Assembly: GCA_964019165.1 (NCBI GenBank)
Contig: OZ025271.1
Location: forward strand, 15,505,782 to 15,569,781
Origin: Mastigias papua
Taxonomy: Eukaryota; Cnidaria; Scyphozoa; Rhizostomeae; Mastigiidae
Reading direction: 5' to 3'
DNA length: 64,000 nucleotides
This document shows positions 1 to 55,730 of this stretch, piece after piece; positions within the stretch are counted from its first letter, which is position 1; each line of letters opens with the position of its first letter. A program made the translations under genes and the position numbers. The notes beneath the pieces are model-generated. The model was given only the letters and a program-made list of their open reading frames with translations. It did not search any database and was not told where the DNA came from.

Positions 1-751
1 CCCTCTGAATATATTAACCATTTGGCAGATATATCTCAAGCAGCAGGTTTTTGCTGATTTGGGAAAATGATTATTTTAGTTGTGAAATTTCCCACTTGAA
101 CAGTTCATCACCTGTTCTGTACATCATCTGTAAATCATGACCAGATGAGTCTTTCACAACAACATTATTGGCCAAAGTCCATCACTGATCAGGAGTTTTG
201 CTTTCTATTTCAACATCCCTTTTGTTTTGAAGAGTCCAACCAAAACTTATCCAGTTATATCAGCCTGTTGCAAGAAAATTTCACATGAATTTGCAAGATT
301 GTGACTTTATGTAAAATTCCCTGTTAAAGACTGATATAACTTTATAATTTTTGGCTAGAGTGACCCTTGAAGCAAAAGAGATGTCGAACCACTAATGCTG
401 ATAGCAATTTCTCGTTTTCATGCCTAGCTTATTTTGTCACCATTTTTCATTTCATTTTTGTTGCATTCTTTTGGGATGCTGATTTTTAAGGGTCACTCTG
501 TTTAAAGATGTGCATCTAGGGCCTTCTGCATGTAGTATGCTTGGCTCTGAAGAAGCCGTTGTATGCCAAAGCAGAGCCCCTAGATGCATTGAGGGACTCA
601 TAGTGCAATGACCTTAAGATTCTACAGCTATTCTTTTGTGGCTGGGTTGCACAATTGATTAGCACTGGAGTGTTCTGATCTAAACAATGTAAGTTCCAAT
701 CTGCCCTGGGACCAAAGTAAATTTTCCAATTGTGGTAGCCCACATATGATG

Positions 752-803
<52 letters not shown>

Positions 804-836
804 CTGTATGTACTTTGTTCATATGTCAATTTTCAG
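1..836. other. 5' part of the window: no exon recognised
   Basis: I see no coding exon here. From about 500 onward it is a diverged tRNA/hammerhead-like SINE copy ending in (TA)n. The receptor's signal-peptide exon must be further left. Confidence 0.5.
500..801 (+). mobile_element. Diverged tRNA-like/hammerhead-like SINE copy with (TA)n tail
   Basis: Parallels the 48662-48960 element over most of its length: CTAGGGCCTTCT, GGCTCTGAAGAAG, CTAGATGCATTGAGGGACTC, then TGCACAATTGATTAGCAC (A-box-like) and TTTTCCAATTGTGGTAGCCC, ending in (TA)n at 754-801. The hammerhead-like core has decayed (GCCAAAGC replaces GCCGAAAC). Confidence 0.7.
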
Positions 837-26777
<25,941 letters not shown>

Positions 26778-27014
26778 ACCAGATTTGATATGTACAAAAT
26801 TGCTGTACATACTGGCTGTACATAATGGTTTTGATGTTGTGAGCTGTGCCACTGTGTGATCATGTTCTACATCAAACCTTTTATAGCTAGCTAAAGCATT
26901 TGCCGTACTTCAAAGGTACTGTAGATCCATAGTTGTCAATATGGCGTATTCTCTCTAATGAGCAGTGGGGCGATAATTTAGCTTTTCCCTCAGAGTGGGA
27001 GGCCTCAGTTGAAA

Positions 27015-27310
27015 TGGGCGCGAAGTGGGATTTGTGGCCTAGTGGTTCAGCTAGCTTCCGTTAGCTAGCTGAAGTTAAGCTTGGTTGTGTTTGGTCAGCA
27101 ACTGGATGGGCGACTTTCCAGATAAATGATCAAAACAGCTCACTCCGCTGTCCTTCGGAAGGGACGATAAACTACTGCGGCATGCACAGTAGGCCTAAAT
27201 TAGCTGAAAACACTAGGTATAACAGCCTACTCAAAATAGAGTGAACAACAGCAAAATCAGAGCTGATTGAAGAGAAGTAGAGATTCACAAGTAAGAATTA
27301 GAGTTTTGAA
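27015..27310 (+). mobile_element. 5S-rRNA-derived SINE
   Basis: 27067-27114 resembles the internal pol III control region of 5S rRNA: GCTGAAGTTAAGC, TTGGTCAGCAACTGG, ATGGGCGAC correspond to the A-box, intermediate element and C-box blocks. It is preceded by GTGGCCTAGTGGTTCAG, also promoter-like, and followed by a body with CCTTCGGAAGGGACGATAAA. No tail or TSD was defined, so the ends are approximate. Confidence 0.65.
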
Positions 27311-27556
27311 ATACACACGATCATTATAACGATAAGGACGGCGACAAAATACGGAGAAATTTCTTCATCTTTAATGATGCTTCGACATTCCAGTAGTTAG
27401 ACAAAACTCGTGTAAAACTAACACTTATTCGGTAGACCAGACTTGTTAGAATACCTGACTATGCTCAATGGACAGAATCAGAAGGCCTACACCTCCGACC
27501 TAGACGTTTCGATTCTTATAAAATATCCATCTTGAATTTTACACGATCATTTTCTA

Positions 27557-27918
27557 ACTCTAGAGCACCGAATACTCACCCCCACTGTCAATTTTTGAAA
27601 CTTTTCCAACCCCCTGCACTTATTCTAGCCCCCATCTATTTATTGATTTTGAAGATGTTTTCAGTGAAATTGTGTTTCTGCTAGGGGGGGGGGATATTTT
27701 TATTTACTTAGAGACTATCCAGACATTTATTTAACAATCGCTATGTTACAACTGTAACCTCTGCTTTTTATTAGCAATATATGATTAGTATATCGTACTA
27801 GGTTGCTCTTCACATTACCCATGACTTATGTATTCCAGCCCCCAATTATTATTTTTCAGAACATTTTCCAACCCCCCTCCCAGTTATTTCAATCCCCCGC
27901 GTATTCGGTACTCAAGAG
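27557..27918. mobile_element. MITE, TIR CTCTWGAGYACCGAATAC
   Basis: Left ACTCTAGAGCACCGAATAC and right GTATTCGGTACTCAAGAG, with TA on both sides. Interior repeats TTTTCCAACCCCC blocks. TA duplication suggests a mariner-type mover. Confidence 0.7.
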
Positions 27919-28089
27919 TACGCAAATTGTTGTCGCGTGCGTACCACGCGTGTTGTAAATAAGAGTGACTAAAATATCTCTTTTTTTAACAAAACATGAA
28001 ATTTCGCAGTTCACACGTTATATTGGGATTTCCTGGGAGGCTGGTTGGAGATTGTGCGCTCATTGAAGTTTTCGTTCAAAAGGGGGGCA

Positions 28090-28210
28090 GTCACTCATTG
28101 GAGATGGGTGCTTGTTGGAGAGGAGCGCTCATTGGAGATGGGTCCTAATTGGAGATAGTTACTCATTGGAGGGAAGCGGTCATTGGAGAGGGGACGCTCA
28201 TTGGAGAGAA
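28090..28210. repeat. Degenerate CATTGGAGA repeats
   Basis: Eight or so copies of GCTCATTGGAGA-like units, probably part of an undefined repeat. Confidence 0.6.
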
Positions 28211-29214
28211 TACGATAGAGCCTTATATACCTTAGCGATATTAGTATATTTTGTTATATTCCCGATTCCCTATAATTTAGAGATCTCTGCTACAAGTTCA
28301 GAATGAATATGTAGCCCTGTTTTTATGATCTTTTGTAATTTGTAAATTTCTCTTGAGAATAACTGTAGCGCATTTGATAGGTAGATATTTTTATTGTTTT
28401 TGAAGAAGCACGTGATGTGAGGTACAGTACTCGCCAAGAGTCCTTGGGACACTTACAGAAAACTGATAAAAAACCACATTTATCTACATATTTTTATCGT
28501 TGCTACATACACGTACCCCCCTTCCCCCTAGAACAATGGTAGTTCGTCTATGGGACGCTTGAAGTTGGCGTGCACGTAGAATTTTTCCATCATCGTGTGT
28601 ACTTCTCCCAAAAATCAACATTGTTTGAGGAGGGAGTGGGTGAAAGTTCATTGCAGAATACTAAAAGTGTTAAGTGTCCCAGGACTTTAGACGGCTATTG
28701 TATCATGGGAGCTGGCCAGTTATGTGATCTGGTATTAGCGCTTTTGAGATGAATTAGGCCATATTTCACCTAGCTTTTATAGACTTAGCTCTATCGTAGA
28801 ATCAGATGTAACACCTGAACCTGCTTAACAAATATTGGAATAAACTTCCTGTATAGCAAGGGTACTGAAATTTTGTATTGTAATTTATATTACCCCATTT
28901 CTGCCAATTTTTCATTGATAGAACACAATGTGAGTTTGCCTATAAGCGATAAAGACATTGCTAATAAAAAGATGTTACTTCAAAATTTTTTATATGATAA
29001 GATGCTTTGTATTCATAATTGACAACTTTGTACTGTTCATTGACAGAGCGCGGAGAAATTACGTTTTAGCAATTTTGTGGAGCTTTGCGCGCCTGGAAGT
29101 TCCCATAAGTTTGATTGCGAGTTGGGCCACCCGCAAGCGCCATTCCACTTTGTTACCGACAATGAACCATTTCAAGATTTATATGTATGCCTCCATGTAT
29201 ATATAAATATAATA
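28211..29214. other. Unannotated stretch downstream of the receptor
   Basis: No coding exon, RNA or repeat recognised apart from the AATAAA at 28839. The open frames are short and lack family resemblance. Confidence 0.4.
28839..28844 (+). terminator. Candidate poly(A) signal for the receptor transcript
   Basis: AATAAA about 2.06 kb after the exon 21 stop, the first clear AATAAA I noticed downstream of it. A 5S-derived SINE and a MITE would lie inside such a 3' UTR, so the assignment is tentative. Confidence 0.3.
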
Positions 29215-29605
<391 letters not shown>

Positions 29606-30097
29606 TCACCTATCCTACAGGTTCTTACTTTCTCTTCATTCCCAAAATCCTCCAATTTGTCTATTTTCAACTCTACATAAAAGAATCAAGACAACAGACT
29701 AGGTATCTATTCTTGATTGGCATGTAGGAAAAACCTGGAATATTCGGAAAAAATTCCCTGAGAGGATGTTTGCGTAGGATGCTAGTAATGTAGAATGGTT
29801 CCGTGACAATATGACAACAGTGTAAATCATCAACTATCGTTCTTCACAAAGGACTGTGTTTGTATGTTACCAGGGAGAATTGGGAGTTATTTCCTAGTGG
29901 AATTTCTGCGAGATGTTTTCTGGGTATTTAGTTGAGTTGATGCTCTTTTAGAAAATATTGTCAGAATTTTTGCGTTAGGTCAATGTATCATCAGCAGATC
30001 CATTGCAGATGACAAAAGAGCTGCGATATTTCCACTGTGTAGGTTGACCAATGACGGGGCAGTATATGGAAATAGCTTGAGTGATGCGCATAAAAGC

Positions 30098-30230
30098 GTG
30101 ACCCGATAGCTCATTGGTAGAATACTTGATGTACAATACTGATGATCGCTACTTCGAGCCACACCTATTCCATTCGTTTTCTCGTTGTTTCACTTGACAA
30201 ATTTTCCCTTATCCTGTTGCACTCACCAAA
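30098..30230 (+). mobile_element. Second, diverged copy of the tRNA-derived SINE
   Basis: GTGACCCGATAGCTCATTGGTAG, TGTACAATACTGATG and the tail CGTTTTCTCGTTGTTTCAC plus TTATCCTGTTGCACTCACC parallel the 23906-24076 element including its CCTGTTGC tail. Confidence 0.7.
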
Positions 30231-30635
30231 TCCCTTCCATTGTACTTTCTCGAATGAAGACTACTGCGAGCAGCACTGACTCGCTTTACTGGTTCTGCGA
30301 CTGATAGACCTGATGCAACGGAGTTGCTAGAGAGCTCAACTGCCGCGCGGAAAGTTATTGCTTCGTAGTGCCGTTTGCATGCTAACTCACTGTCCACCCA
30401 GCTGCAGATGCGAGCCTGGTGGTAACATTTAGGAGTTGAAATCGGTGAGAAAAATATTGTGAAGCATAGAAAAATATAGCTGTGCTTCCTAGAAGAACGA
30501 TGAAGATAAATATTGTCATCATCGCTAGTTTCTTCTAAAAGTTGCCCAATAAATGCTGAAGCTACAATTAAAGCTAATTTAGATAATATAATATATATTA
30601 TAAATTACGTGAAAAGTCTGTTGGTACTACAGAAC

Positions 30636-30852
30636 TTCACTACAGCACGAAAAAGCGGTACCATGTTTTAACCATACTGAAAAGCTAACTGGACACATTA
30701 TTCATCATATCACGTGTACCCGCATATCTGGCTATAAATTTCGGTTCACCTTTCGGTCGCTATCCGACGTTTCATACTCTGACGAGTGTCGGACGAAAAA
30801 AAGCTTTTCAGTATGGTTAAAACATGGTACCGCTTTTTCGTGTTGTAGTGAA
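30636..30852. mobile_element. Foldback element, best-preserved copy
   Basis: About 50-bp arms, nearly perfect: TTCACTACAGCACGAAAAAG...TTTAACCATACTGAAAAGC against its inverse ending CTTTTTCGTGTTGTAGTGAA. The core holds TTCATCATATCACGTG and the ACTCTGACGAGT hairpin between TCCGAC and GTCGGA. Confidence 0.8.
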
Positions 30853-31539
30853 ATATTATAAATTGTATATACATATATAGGTAACTAATAAATTATAAAA
30901 TACTTATATAGCTAACTAAAAATAATAGCTAAAGTCGTAAGTAAATACTTGAGTATAGACGATGTATGCTTATAATATTTTTTCTTTCTTCAATTTACAG
31001 AATTATCCATCCCTTACTTTAAATCTCTCTTTCTCTATTGGCTCATTATTTCTTTCTGTCTGTGTTCTTCAAGGAATTCATACATTGTAGACTATATATA
31101 TTTCATAAAATGTGTACTTTCTTCAAATTACTGAATTATCCATCCCTTACTTTAAATCTCTCTTTCTAAAACTACATTTATGTCATAAAATGTGTACTTT
31201 CTTCAAATTACTGAATTATCTATCCCTTGCTCTACTTCTCTCTTTCTCTAGTACTTTGTAGATTCCATTATTTCTAGTATGATCGCATGATAGCAAAAGA
31301 GCTTGAAGACAGTAGAGTATCCGACATAGGTTGAGATTAGAGCAACTCCTAAGGGCCTAAAGAGAAGAGCATCATAGGGTATCATGTTATGTCGGAGGTA
31401 ACATCTTGCTGCGCTCGTCCGAAGGCCTAATTAGGTGTTTGTGGTGATTGTCTTAGCCAGCATATTTCTCATTGCTGTTTTCTTCGTGAAGTGGCATCTC
31501 TACAATAAGTGTAATTTACTTACTGTATTTATTGTAGTA

Positions 31540-31620
31540 TTTTTTAAATGAAGGGCCCCTTGAAAAACAGCATTTGCTGAAGGGTTACCCTTCTTAAATA
31601 TATCAAATCAAAATCTCTCA
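31540..31620 (+). mobile_element. LINE 3'-tail fragment
   Basis: AAATGAAGGGCCCCTTGAAA, AACAGCATTTGCTGAAGGG: diverged match to the block at 23357-23518. Confidence 0.4.
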
Positions 31621-31729
31621 GAGATGTGCAGCAACGCATATTGGACTAATTTCCCACTCCTTTTTCAACAAGATAGTCCCCACTCCTTTTGCTGCCCTAC
31701 GTTTTCCTCCTATGAATGTTTTCCCGTTT

Positions 31730-32200
31730 CTCTCCATTTTCCTATCTCTCTTCACTATCCCATTTCTTCTCTGTACGCCCACCATTTTCCTTTTGCCCTT
31801 GTTTTCCACCTCGTTCTCGTTTTCCTCCTTTTTGAATTTTCCTCCTTTTCAGTTTTACTCTTTTTGAGTTTTACTCTTTTTGAGTTTTCCTCTTTTTGAG
31901 TTTTCCTCTTTTTCTAAGTTTTCCTCCATTTTGGTTTTGCTCCATTTTGGTTTTCCTATTTGTTGGCTTTCCTATTTTGGGGTTTTCCTCTTTTTTGAGT
32001 TTTCCTATTTTTCTGAGTTTTCCTCCATTTTAGTTTTGCTTCTTTTTTGGTTTTCAATTTGTTGGCTTTCCTATTTTGGGGTTTTCCTCTTTTTCTGAGT
32101 TTTCCTCCATTATAGGTTTGCTACTTTTTGGTTTTCCTATCTTTGGGCTTTCCTATTTTGGGGGTTTTCGTCTTTTTGGGTTTCATCTTATTGCGTTTTT
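31730..32200 (+). repeat. TTTTCCT-rich array upstream of the first Arg-rich gene
   Basis: Twenty or so copies of GAGTTTTCCTCTTTTT / GGTTTTCCTATTT units, preceded by CCCGTTTCTCTCC. A comparable TTTTCCT block precedes the next family gene at 42490-42720, so it may be a duplicated upstream module rather than chance composition. Confidence 0.7.
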
Positions 32201-32847
32201 CCTTCTTTTCCTACTGTCCGCTTACATATCCACTAATAACTATTTATCGCAAAGGGTAAATATACTCATAAAAGCATCCAAATACTGCATCTAACCATTC
32301 CTTGTTTCCTTGATTCCCTTTCCATTCCTTGATTCTTGTCTGGCATATCGGCACTTGAGCACAATTCCGTGGACTTGCGACCGTTTCAAGTTGTGGCAAG
32401 AAAGACGCGCTCTTGTATAGGTGCGTAGGCCGGAGACCAGAGCGCTTCTTTTGTTTGCTGCGGATGTTTGGTTATACGATGCTAGCGTCTGGGTCCGTAG
32501 TTTGTGTGCTCGCTCCTTATCCACTTGGCACCAAATAAATTTATAAATCATATGATGGGAAATTAGGGAGATTTAGACTGAAGATAGGGAGCCGGCCTGT
32601 TTTTTCATTGATTCTTATTTTATCCGCCCCCATAAGATATTGGCTCAGGTTAAGAGTCCTCTTGCTGACACTCACTAATGCATTGAACTCCATGTAGGAT
32701 TTTCGCTTGCCTTCACCTTTCTGCTCTGTTCTATTTACCGCCCCGGGGCCACTGGTAAATTAGAGCTTTTCCCGTTTCTAAACCCACAGGTCCTATTTTT
32801 TTCATTGTTTAAAAGATTCAATGGTATTTTAATACCTCTTGAAAGTG

Positions 32848-32855
32848 TATAAAAA
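32848..32855 (+). promoter_or_regulatory. TATA box of the first Arg-rich gene
   Basis: TATAAAAA 46 bp before the ATG, leaving a very short 5' UTR containing ATTCAAGCGGCAAG, which recurs almost unchanged just before the ATG at 43072. Confidence 0.7.
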
Positions 32856-32893
32856 CCCATGCTCACTAAGACGCTTAACATTCAAGCGGCAAG

Positions 32894-39011
<6,118 letters not shown>

Positions 39012-39340
39012 ACGTAGTCATACATGCACATAAACAGTGCTGCATCTCGTAGATCTCAATTCGTATCATAATCTCTCACTTCTAATTCTCAATTAATCAT
39101 ATTTACTCACTTCAAGCAGACTATTTATTGTTGTCAGTCCCTTGCGTATTGGTAAATGTCTTTATCAAATTGTAGCACGTTGGTACATGGTCTTCTCCGC
39201 TCTACATGAGAGGAACTTGCGAGCAAAATTTATTACACTGTCAAACCATTACTCGATCGTGTTTACTGCTGTATTGTTGATATAATATGCACGTTGACAT
39301 AAGGTTTTCTGTTCTACTGAATTGAAGAGGAATTCTCAAG
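39012..39340 (+). other. 3' UTR of exon 3B, conserved with 55124-55420
   Basis: Over about 300 nt this non-coding sequence is nearly identical to that after the long gene's stop, for example AGTGCTGCATCTCGTAGATC and AGGAACTTGCGAGCAAAATT in both. Confidence 0.85.
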
Positions 39341-39738
39341 CAATGCTCATCACACTGTTAATCCATTACTTTAGGTTGTCACACGTTGCTTTTACAAGTG
39401 CGATGGACGATGCAGATGTTTGTTGGTAAAACAGTGCTTTATAGACGGGCCGCCATTACTATATTGAAGGCCACCTGGCAGGGAAATAAGACATGCAAAA
39501 GCCTTTAGTATTTGATTTTCAAACGGAAAATATTGGAAATTACTTGAAAGTTAGTTTCCTAGCACTTTTGGATGTATCATATGCTTTCTATGACTCCTTT
39601 AAAATGCCACCAGAGCACAAGTGCACTACAAAACTGCAATTTTGCGGCAATTTCTACAGCCTATAAATTTTGATATCAACACCGCCACCATTTGAATTTC
39701 GTTAGTTCGAAAGCAATCTAAGTCTATAAAAGAGTGTA

Positions 39739-39914
39739 GCCGCCAAATGTTTGAGAGCTCTGATCAGGTCTATTTTCTCCCAGCTTAATTGACAAAACAT
39801 CACTCAATATGGGCCTAATCTTAGCATGTGTGATCAGAATCCTGTAGGATGATTGGTCAATTAGGTTGGAAGAAGATAGACTTGGCAGGGCTCTCCAAAC
39901 ATTTGGCGACTGTA
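39739..39914. mobile_element. Mariner-type MITE family, copy 2
   Basis: GCCGCCAAATGTTTGAGAGC ... CTCCAAACATTTGGCGAC with TA on the left (the right is TG). Interior TCAGGTCTATTTTCTCCCA shared with copies 1 and 3. Confidence 0.7.
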
Positions 39915-40532
39915 CTGCCAGAAGAGACTCATTTACTTGTTAAGGCTTATTAAGGATTCAAAAATTTCGAGACGTTCTCCTCGGGGTGTGGTAAAAATAT
40001 ATAAAAAGTGCCATAAAATTTGAAGGAAAATTGCTATTCACAGTTTCAGGATTTTCATGAAAAACCAACAATAGAAATTTCATAGATTTTCAAGAATTGA
40101 ATTGACGCAGCAGATTGTATACGGGAGATGTCATATTTATGGCCGGGGTGGCGACTGAAGAGAAAGTATTATGTGTCTTCAAAACATTTTACTCCACCAT
40201 TTGCTTAAGTCAAATTTTCTTTACCTCACCGAAGGAATACAGTAAAACGAGGCTTCTTTTGTGCTTAGATCTGGTGTATGCTTTTACACTATCATTGTGT
40301 TAAAAAAATTATTCTGCTACCGCACCTAGCACAGCTTATTTTATTCAGTTACTCCATCATTTTATCTTCAGTCCCCACCCCTCCCATAAATAATGACCGC
40401 TCCCTAATCTGCCTTGGAATGACCCATAGTAAAACAGGTCACGATATACACTGTTAGCTTCAATGGAAGCCCGTATATGAAGCACTTACTAAAAGTATTG
40501 CACGAACTTTATTCGAATTTGGCTTCGTACCG

Positions 40533-40827
40533 TAAATCCTCGAATTGCCCCCCCTCGAATAAGCCCCTTCCTTGAATAAGCCCCCATGCTAGAACTTTAA
40601 ATTATAAGCCCCCCTCGAATAAGCCCCCACCCTAGGTGCTGATGAAGACTTTGATAAAGACTATAGCTTAAATTTAGTGGAGCTTTGACAATGAGCTTTT
40701 TATACGACATTTGTCAAATAATTTTATAAGCCCCCTCTCGAATAGGCGCTCCCCTCGAATAAGCCCCCACCCGAAAAGCATAAAAAATAAATAAGCCCCC
40801 CAGGGGACTAATTCGAGGGTTTATGGT
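40533..40827. mobile_element. Mariner-like MITE, TIR CCGTAAATCCTCGAATT
   Basis: TA|CCGTAAATCCTCGAATT ... AATTCGAGGGTTTATGG|TA. Interior repeats CCCCTCGAATAAGCCCCC. Analogous in design to the 4620-5235 element. Confidence 0.8.
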
Positions 40828-42009
40828 AATTTTCGTTTGCTTGTAGTGACAAAATGTTGGAGATTAAAAAGTTCCTTAGAGATGTTGTCTTTAGTAGCAC
40901 ATGGTCCATAAGCTCTTTTGGACAGTTTCGTTCTCTTCTCTCAGCTTCGTTCCGATTAAAATTTCTGCAAGAATTTCAAATCATCAAGGAACAGTGCAGA
41001 TACTTTCTCTTCATCAGTTGTTTTCAGTTGTCAACGTGCTGCACTTGCTGCACCCAGTTCGGTAAAGGGGACCTTACAATTTTTTGTAGATTATTCATAA
41101 CATAATACCAAGCATCTCAATTAATAGCAATCTGTTAGCGGACCAATATATAAGCCTGGATTTACGTGGTACCCTCCGTTGCCCCATAGCTCCAATCATT
41201 AAATATCAGAGAGAGGGGTGTGGAGGCACATGAAAATAGCTGTAATAAGAATTTTGTCCCCCAGTGAAGTAGCCAAAGATTCTATGGAGGCCCAGTATTT
41301 TGATGCTTTATGAATACAAATGCTTAAGTTATTTTGCACCTCCACAGCAGTCGGGTAATCTCCAGGTATCTGGCACTCCACCACTTCTAGCTTTTCCAGA
41401 AATGTTGTTTCACACCGAGAAAAATTGCTATACACTTCATACCCCAGCACCAGTTTCCATCAAGCTTTCAGACCCCAACTCAATTCCCTCCAACCCGGTG
41501 TCCCCGATACTGAGTGACTGCTTACTAATGAGCCTAAGCCATAAAACGCGTTTCCCTCTCATTCACTACCCCCCTCCCGCTTTTTAGGTTTTGACATTTT
41601 TCGTATCCCCGCGTTTACTACCGCGTTGTCTAATGCTAGAGTTTGTTGGCCAGACTGCTGGACTATGGGCTGTATGTTGAGTTTTACGTTGTTTACAATT
41701 TTAGCTCTGTTGTTTAGTTTGTTTCGAGTCTTGTTTACGAACTCTTTGTTGTTGCATTTCACACCTCTGCTTTCTTTGTAAACGTTGCTTGCCTTTCTTA
41801 TTCTCCAGGGATCTTGCGTTCACTTGACTTCACTTAGCTTTCATTTTTAATTGATTTAATATTATATATGCATAGATTAACCTTTCAGTATTAGTATCCA
41901 AATAATATGAATCTACGAATATAATACTACAAGAATAAAAACATACAACCCTATTCTTATCCTCACAATTGCTGTTCTTCCAGGGAGCTGTGTTCGATAG
42001 CCTAGCTCT
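40828..42009. other. Unannotated stretch between Arg-rich genes
   Basis: No exon, RNA or clear repeat recognised. Open frames here are short and unsupported. Confidence 0.4.
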
Positions 42010-42290
42010 TTAGCAAGCCTTGAGCTGTGTTTCTAGTTGTTTCTTAAAACTAGCTAGTGTCGGCAGCTCACAAACTTTGGTAGGTGTATCTTTCCATAGC
42101 TTCATAGCTGCGTAATGAAAGCTTTTCTTTGCAAATTCATTCCCGCATTCAGGGATTTGGAGTGGAGATCTTTGCTGTGCAACATATTGTAGGTCGAGTG
42201 GAAAGATCTCGTTTGGAATTATCCCATTGGCTTTTAGGGCACAGCTTGTTCATGTTCTTGTCCAAAGCCTTCGTAAAGGTTCAATCTCAT
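42010..42290 (-). pseudogene. LINE C-terminal fragment
   Basis: Minus strand reads PLRRLWTRT, a stop, then ANGIIPNEIFPLDLQYVAQQ, RSPLQIPECGNEFAKKSFHY, AAMKLWKDTPTKVCELPTLA, SFKKQLETQLKAC-stop. The pattern [KR]SFxYAAxxLWxxxP...SFKKxLKTxL is typical of the extreme C-terminus of CR1/L2/Jockey-type reverse transcriptase proteins. Confidence 0.7.
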
Positions 42291-42489
42291 GAACTTGTAT
42301 TATCCTAGTTGTTACTTGAGACTTAGAATAAAGATTGGTATAAAGAAATATTGTTGCAGCTCCATTTTGGTTAGCCTATGAGAACAGAACAGTATACGCG
42401 CTAGAGATATCTTGATTTCTTGCTAAGATCATGTTTATAACATTAGCTACTACAAGCTGTAGCTTTTAAAGTTTTCTGTAAGTTTCTCA

Positions 42490-42720
42490 GCTTTTCTCTT
42501 CCCTTCGTTTGTTTACACAGTTTTCCTACATTTTCCTACACTCTTCAACATTTTCCTACTTTTTCCTACATTTCCTACATTTTCCTACTTTTTCCTGTTC
42601 TCTACTTTCCAGTTTATCTTAATTTTTCCCGTTTCTCTCCTTCTGACGTGTCTCGCTATTTTCCTTTCTACCTTCATTTTCCTCTTTCATCCCATTTTCC
42701 AACTTTTTCCTATTTTGCTT
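42490..42720 (+). repeat. TTTTCCTAC-rich block upstream of the long Arg-rich gene
   Basis: Repeated TTTTCCTACATTTTCC units with CCCGTTTCTCTCC inside. Counterpart of 31730-32200. Confidence 0.65.
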
Positions 42721-42869
42721 CGGCCGTTCACTGATGTACATAATGTCGTCTCAACTCTTCAATTTTACTCTGCATTTCCATACGACATTTATCTTACAAG
42801 CCAATATTCTCAATATTTTTCCTCGGTGCTATTCCTCTCAACATACTTCAGCTCCAGAGAACTTCTCAT

Positions 42870-42970
42870 ACCGTTTTCATCTATTTGCCGCCCTGGGCGA
42901 AACTACTATAGACCATTATTGCATTTGAGGTGAACGTTGGAGTTTTTCCCATTTCTTTGATCATACATTC
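42870..42970 (+). promoter_or_regulatory. Promoter-proximal module shared with gene A
   Basis: CTATTTGCCGCCCTGGG and GGAGTTTTTCCCATTTCT match CTATTTACCGCCCCGGGG and AGAGCTTTTCCCGTTTCT at about 32730-32780 upstream of gene A. Conserved spacing suggests a duplicated promoter. No clear TATA box here. Confidence 0.5.
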
Positions 42971-43071
42971 AGACTGCGCATTATTTTCAATTAGATTCCA
43001 GCAATTGTAATCACTTGCGAAAGCGTACTAAAGCAGACTGTTATGCAGAACTTTCCCATTCGAGCGGCAGG

Positions 43072-55123
<12,052 letters not shown>

Positions 55124-55430
55124 ACATAGTCATACATGCACATAAACAGTGCTGCATCTCGTAGATCTCAATTCGTATCATAATCTCTCACTTCTAATTC
55201 TCAATTAATCATATTTACTCACTTCAAGCAGACTATTTATTGTTGTCAGTCCCTTGCGTATTCGTAAATATTTTTATCAATTTGTAGCACGTTGATACAT
55301 GGTCTTCTCCGCTCTACATGAGAGGAACTTGCGAGCAAAATTTATTACACTGTCGAACCATTACTCGATGGTGTTCACTGCTGTGTTGTTGATGTAATAT
55401 ACACATGGACATAAGGTTTCCCCTTCTACT
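55124..55430 (+). other. 3' UTR of gene C, conserved with 39012-39340
   Basis: About 300 nt nearly identical to the sequence after exon 3B. Similarity decays after about 55430. Confidence 0.85.
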
Positions 55431-55724
55431 TAAATGGGAGAGGAATTTACCAACAATTCTCATCACACTGTTAATCCAATACTTTACGGCGTTATATTTT
55501 GTTTTTACAAGAAGCCAACACGTGTATTTAGAGGAAACAAACTTTCTCCCTTCAGCCTGGATGCTATTTAGTATTTTGTCAAATCCAGTTTGAAAAATAT
55601 TTCTTAAATATTTCTTAAATTTCATAAAATTTCCTACACAACAACAAAACTGAGAGAACAGAAATAGAATGTTTAGTTAAAAACATTTGAGAGACGTATA
55701 TTATTTGTATTTTTCTCCCAGTAT

Positions 55725-55730
55725 AATAAA
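55725..55730 (+). terminator. Candidate poly(A) signal of gene C
   Basis: AATAAA about 600 nt after the stop codon. Confidence 0.4.
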
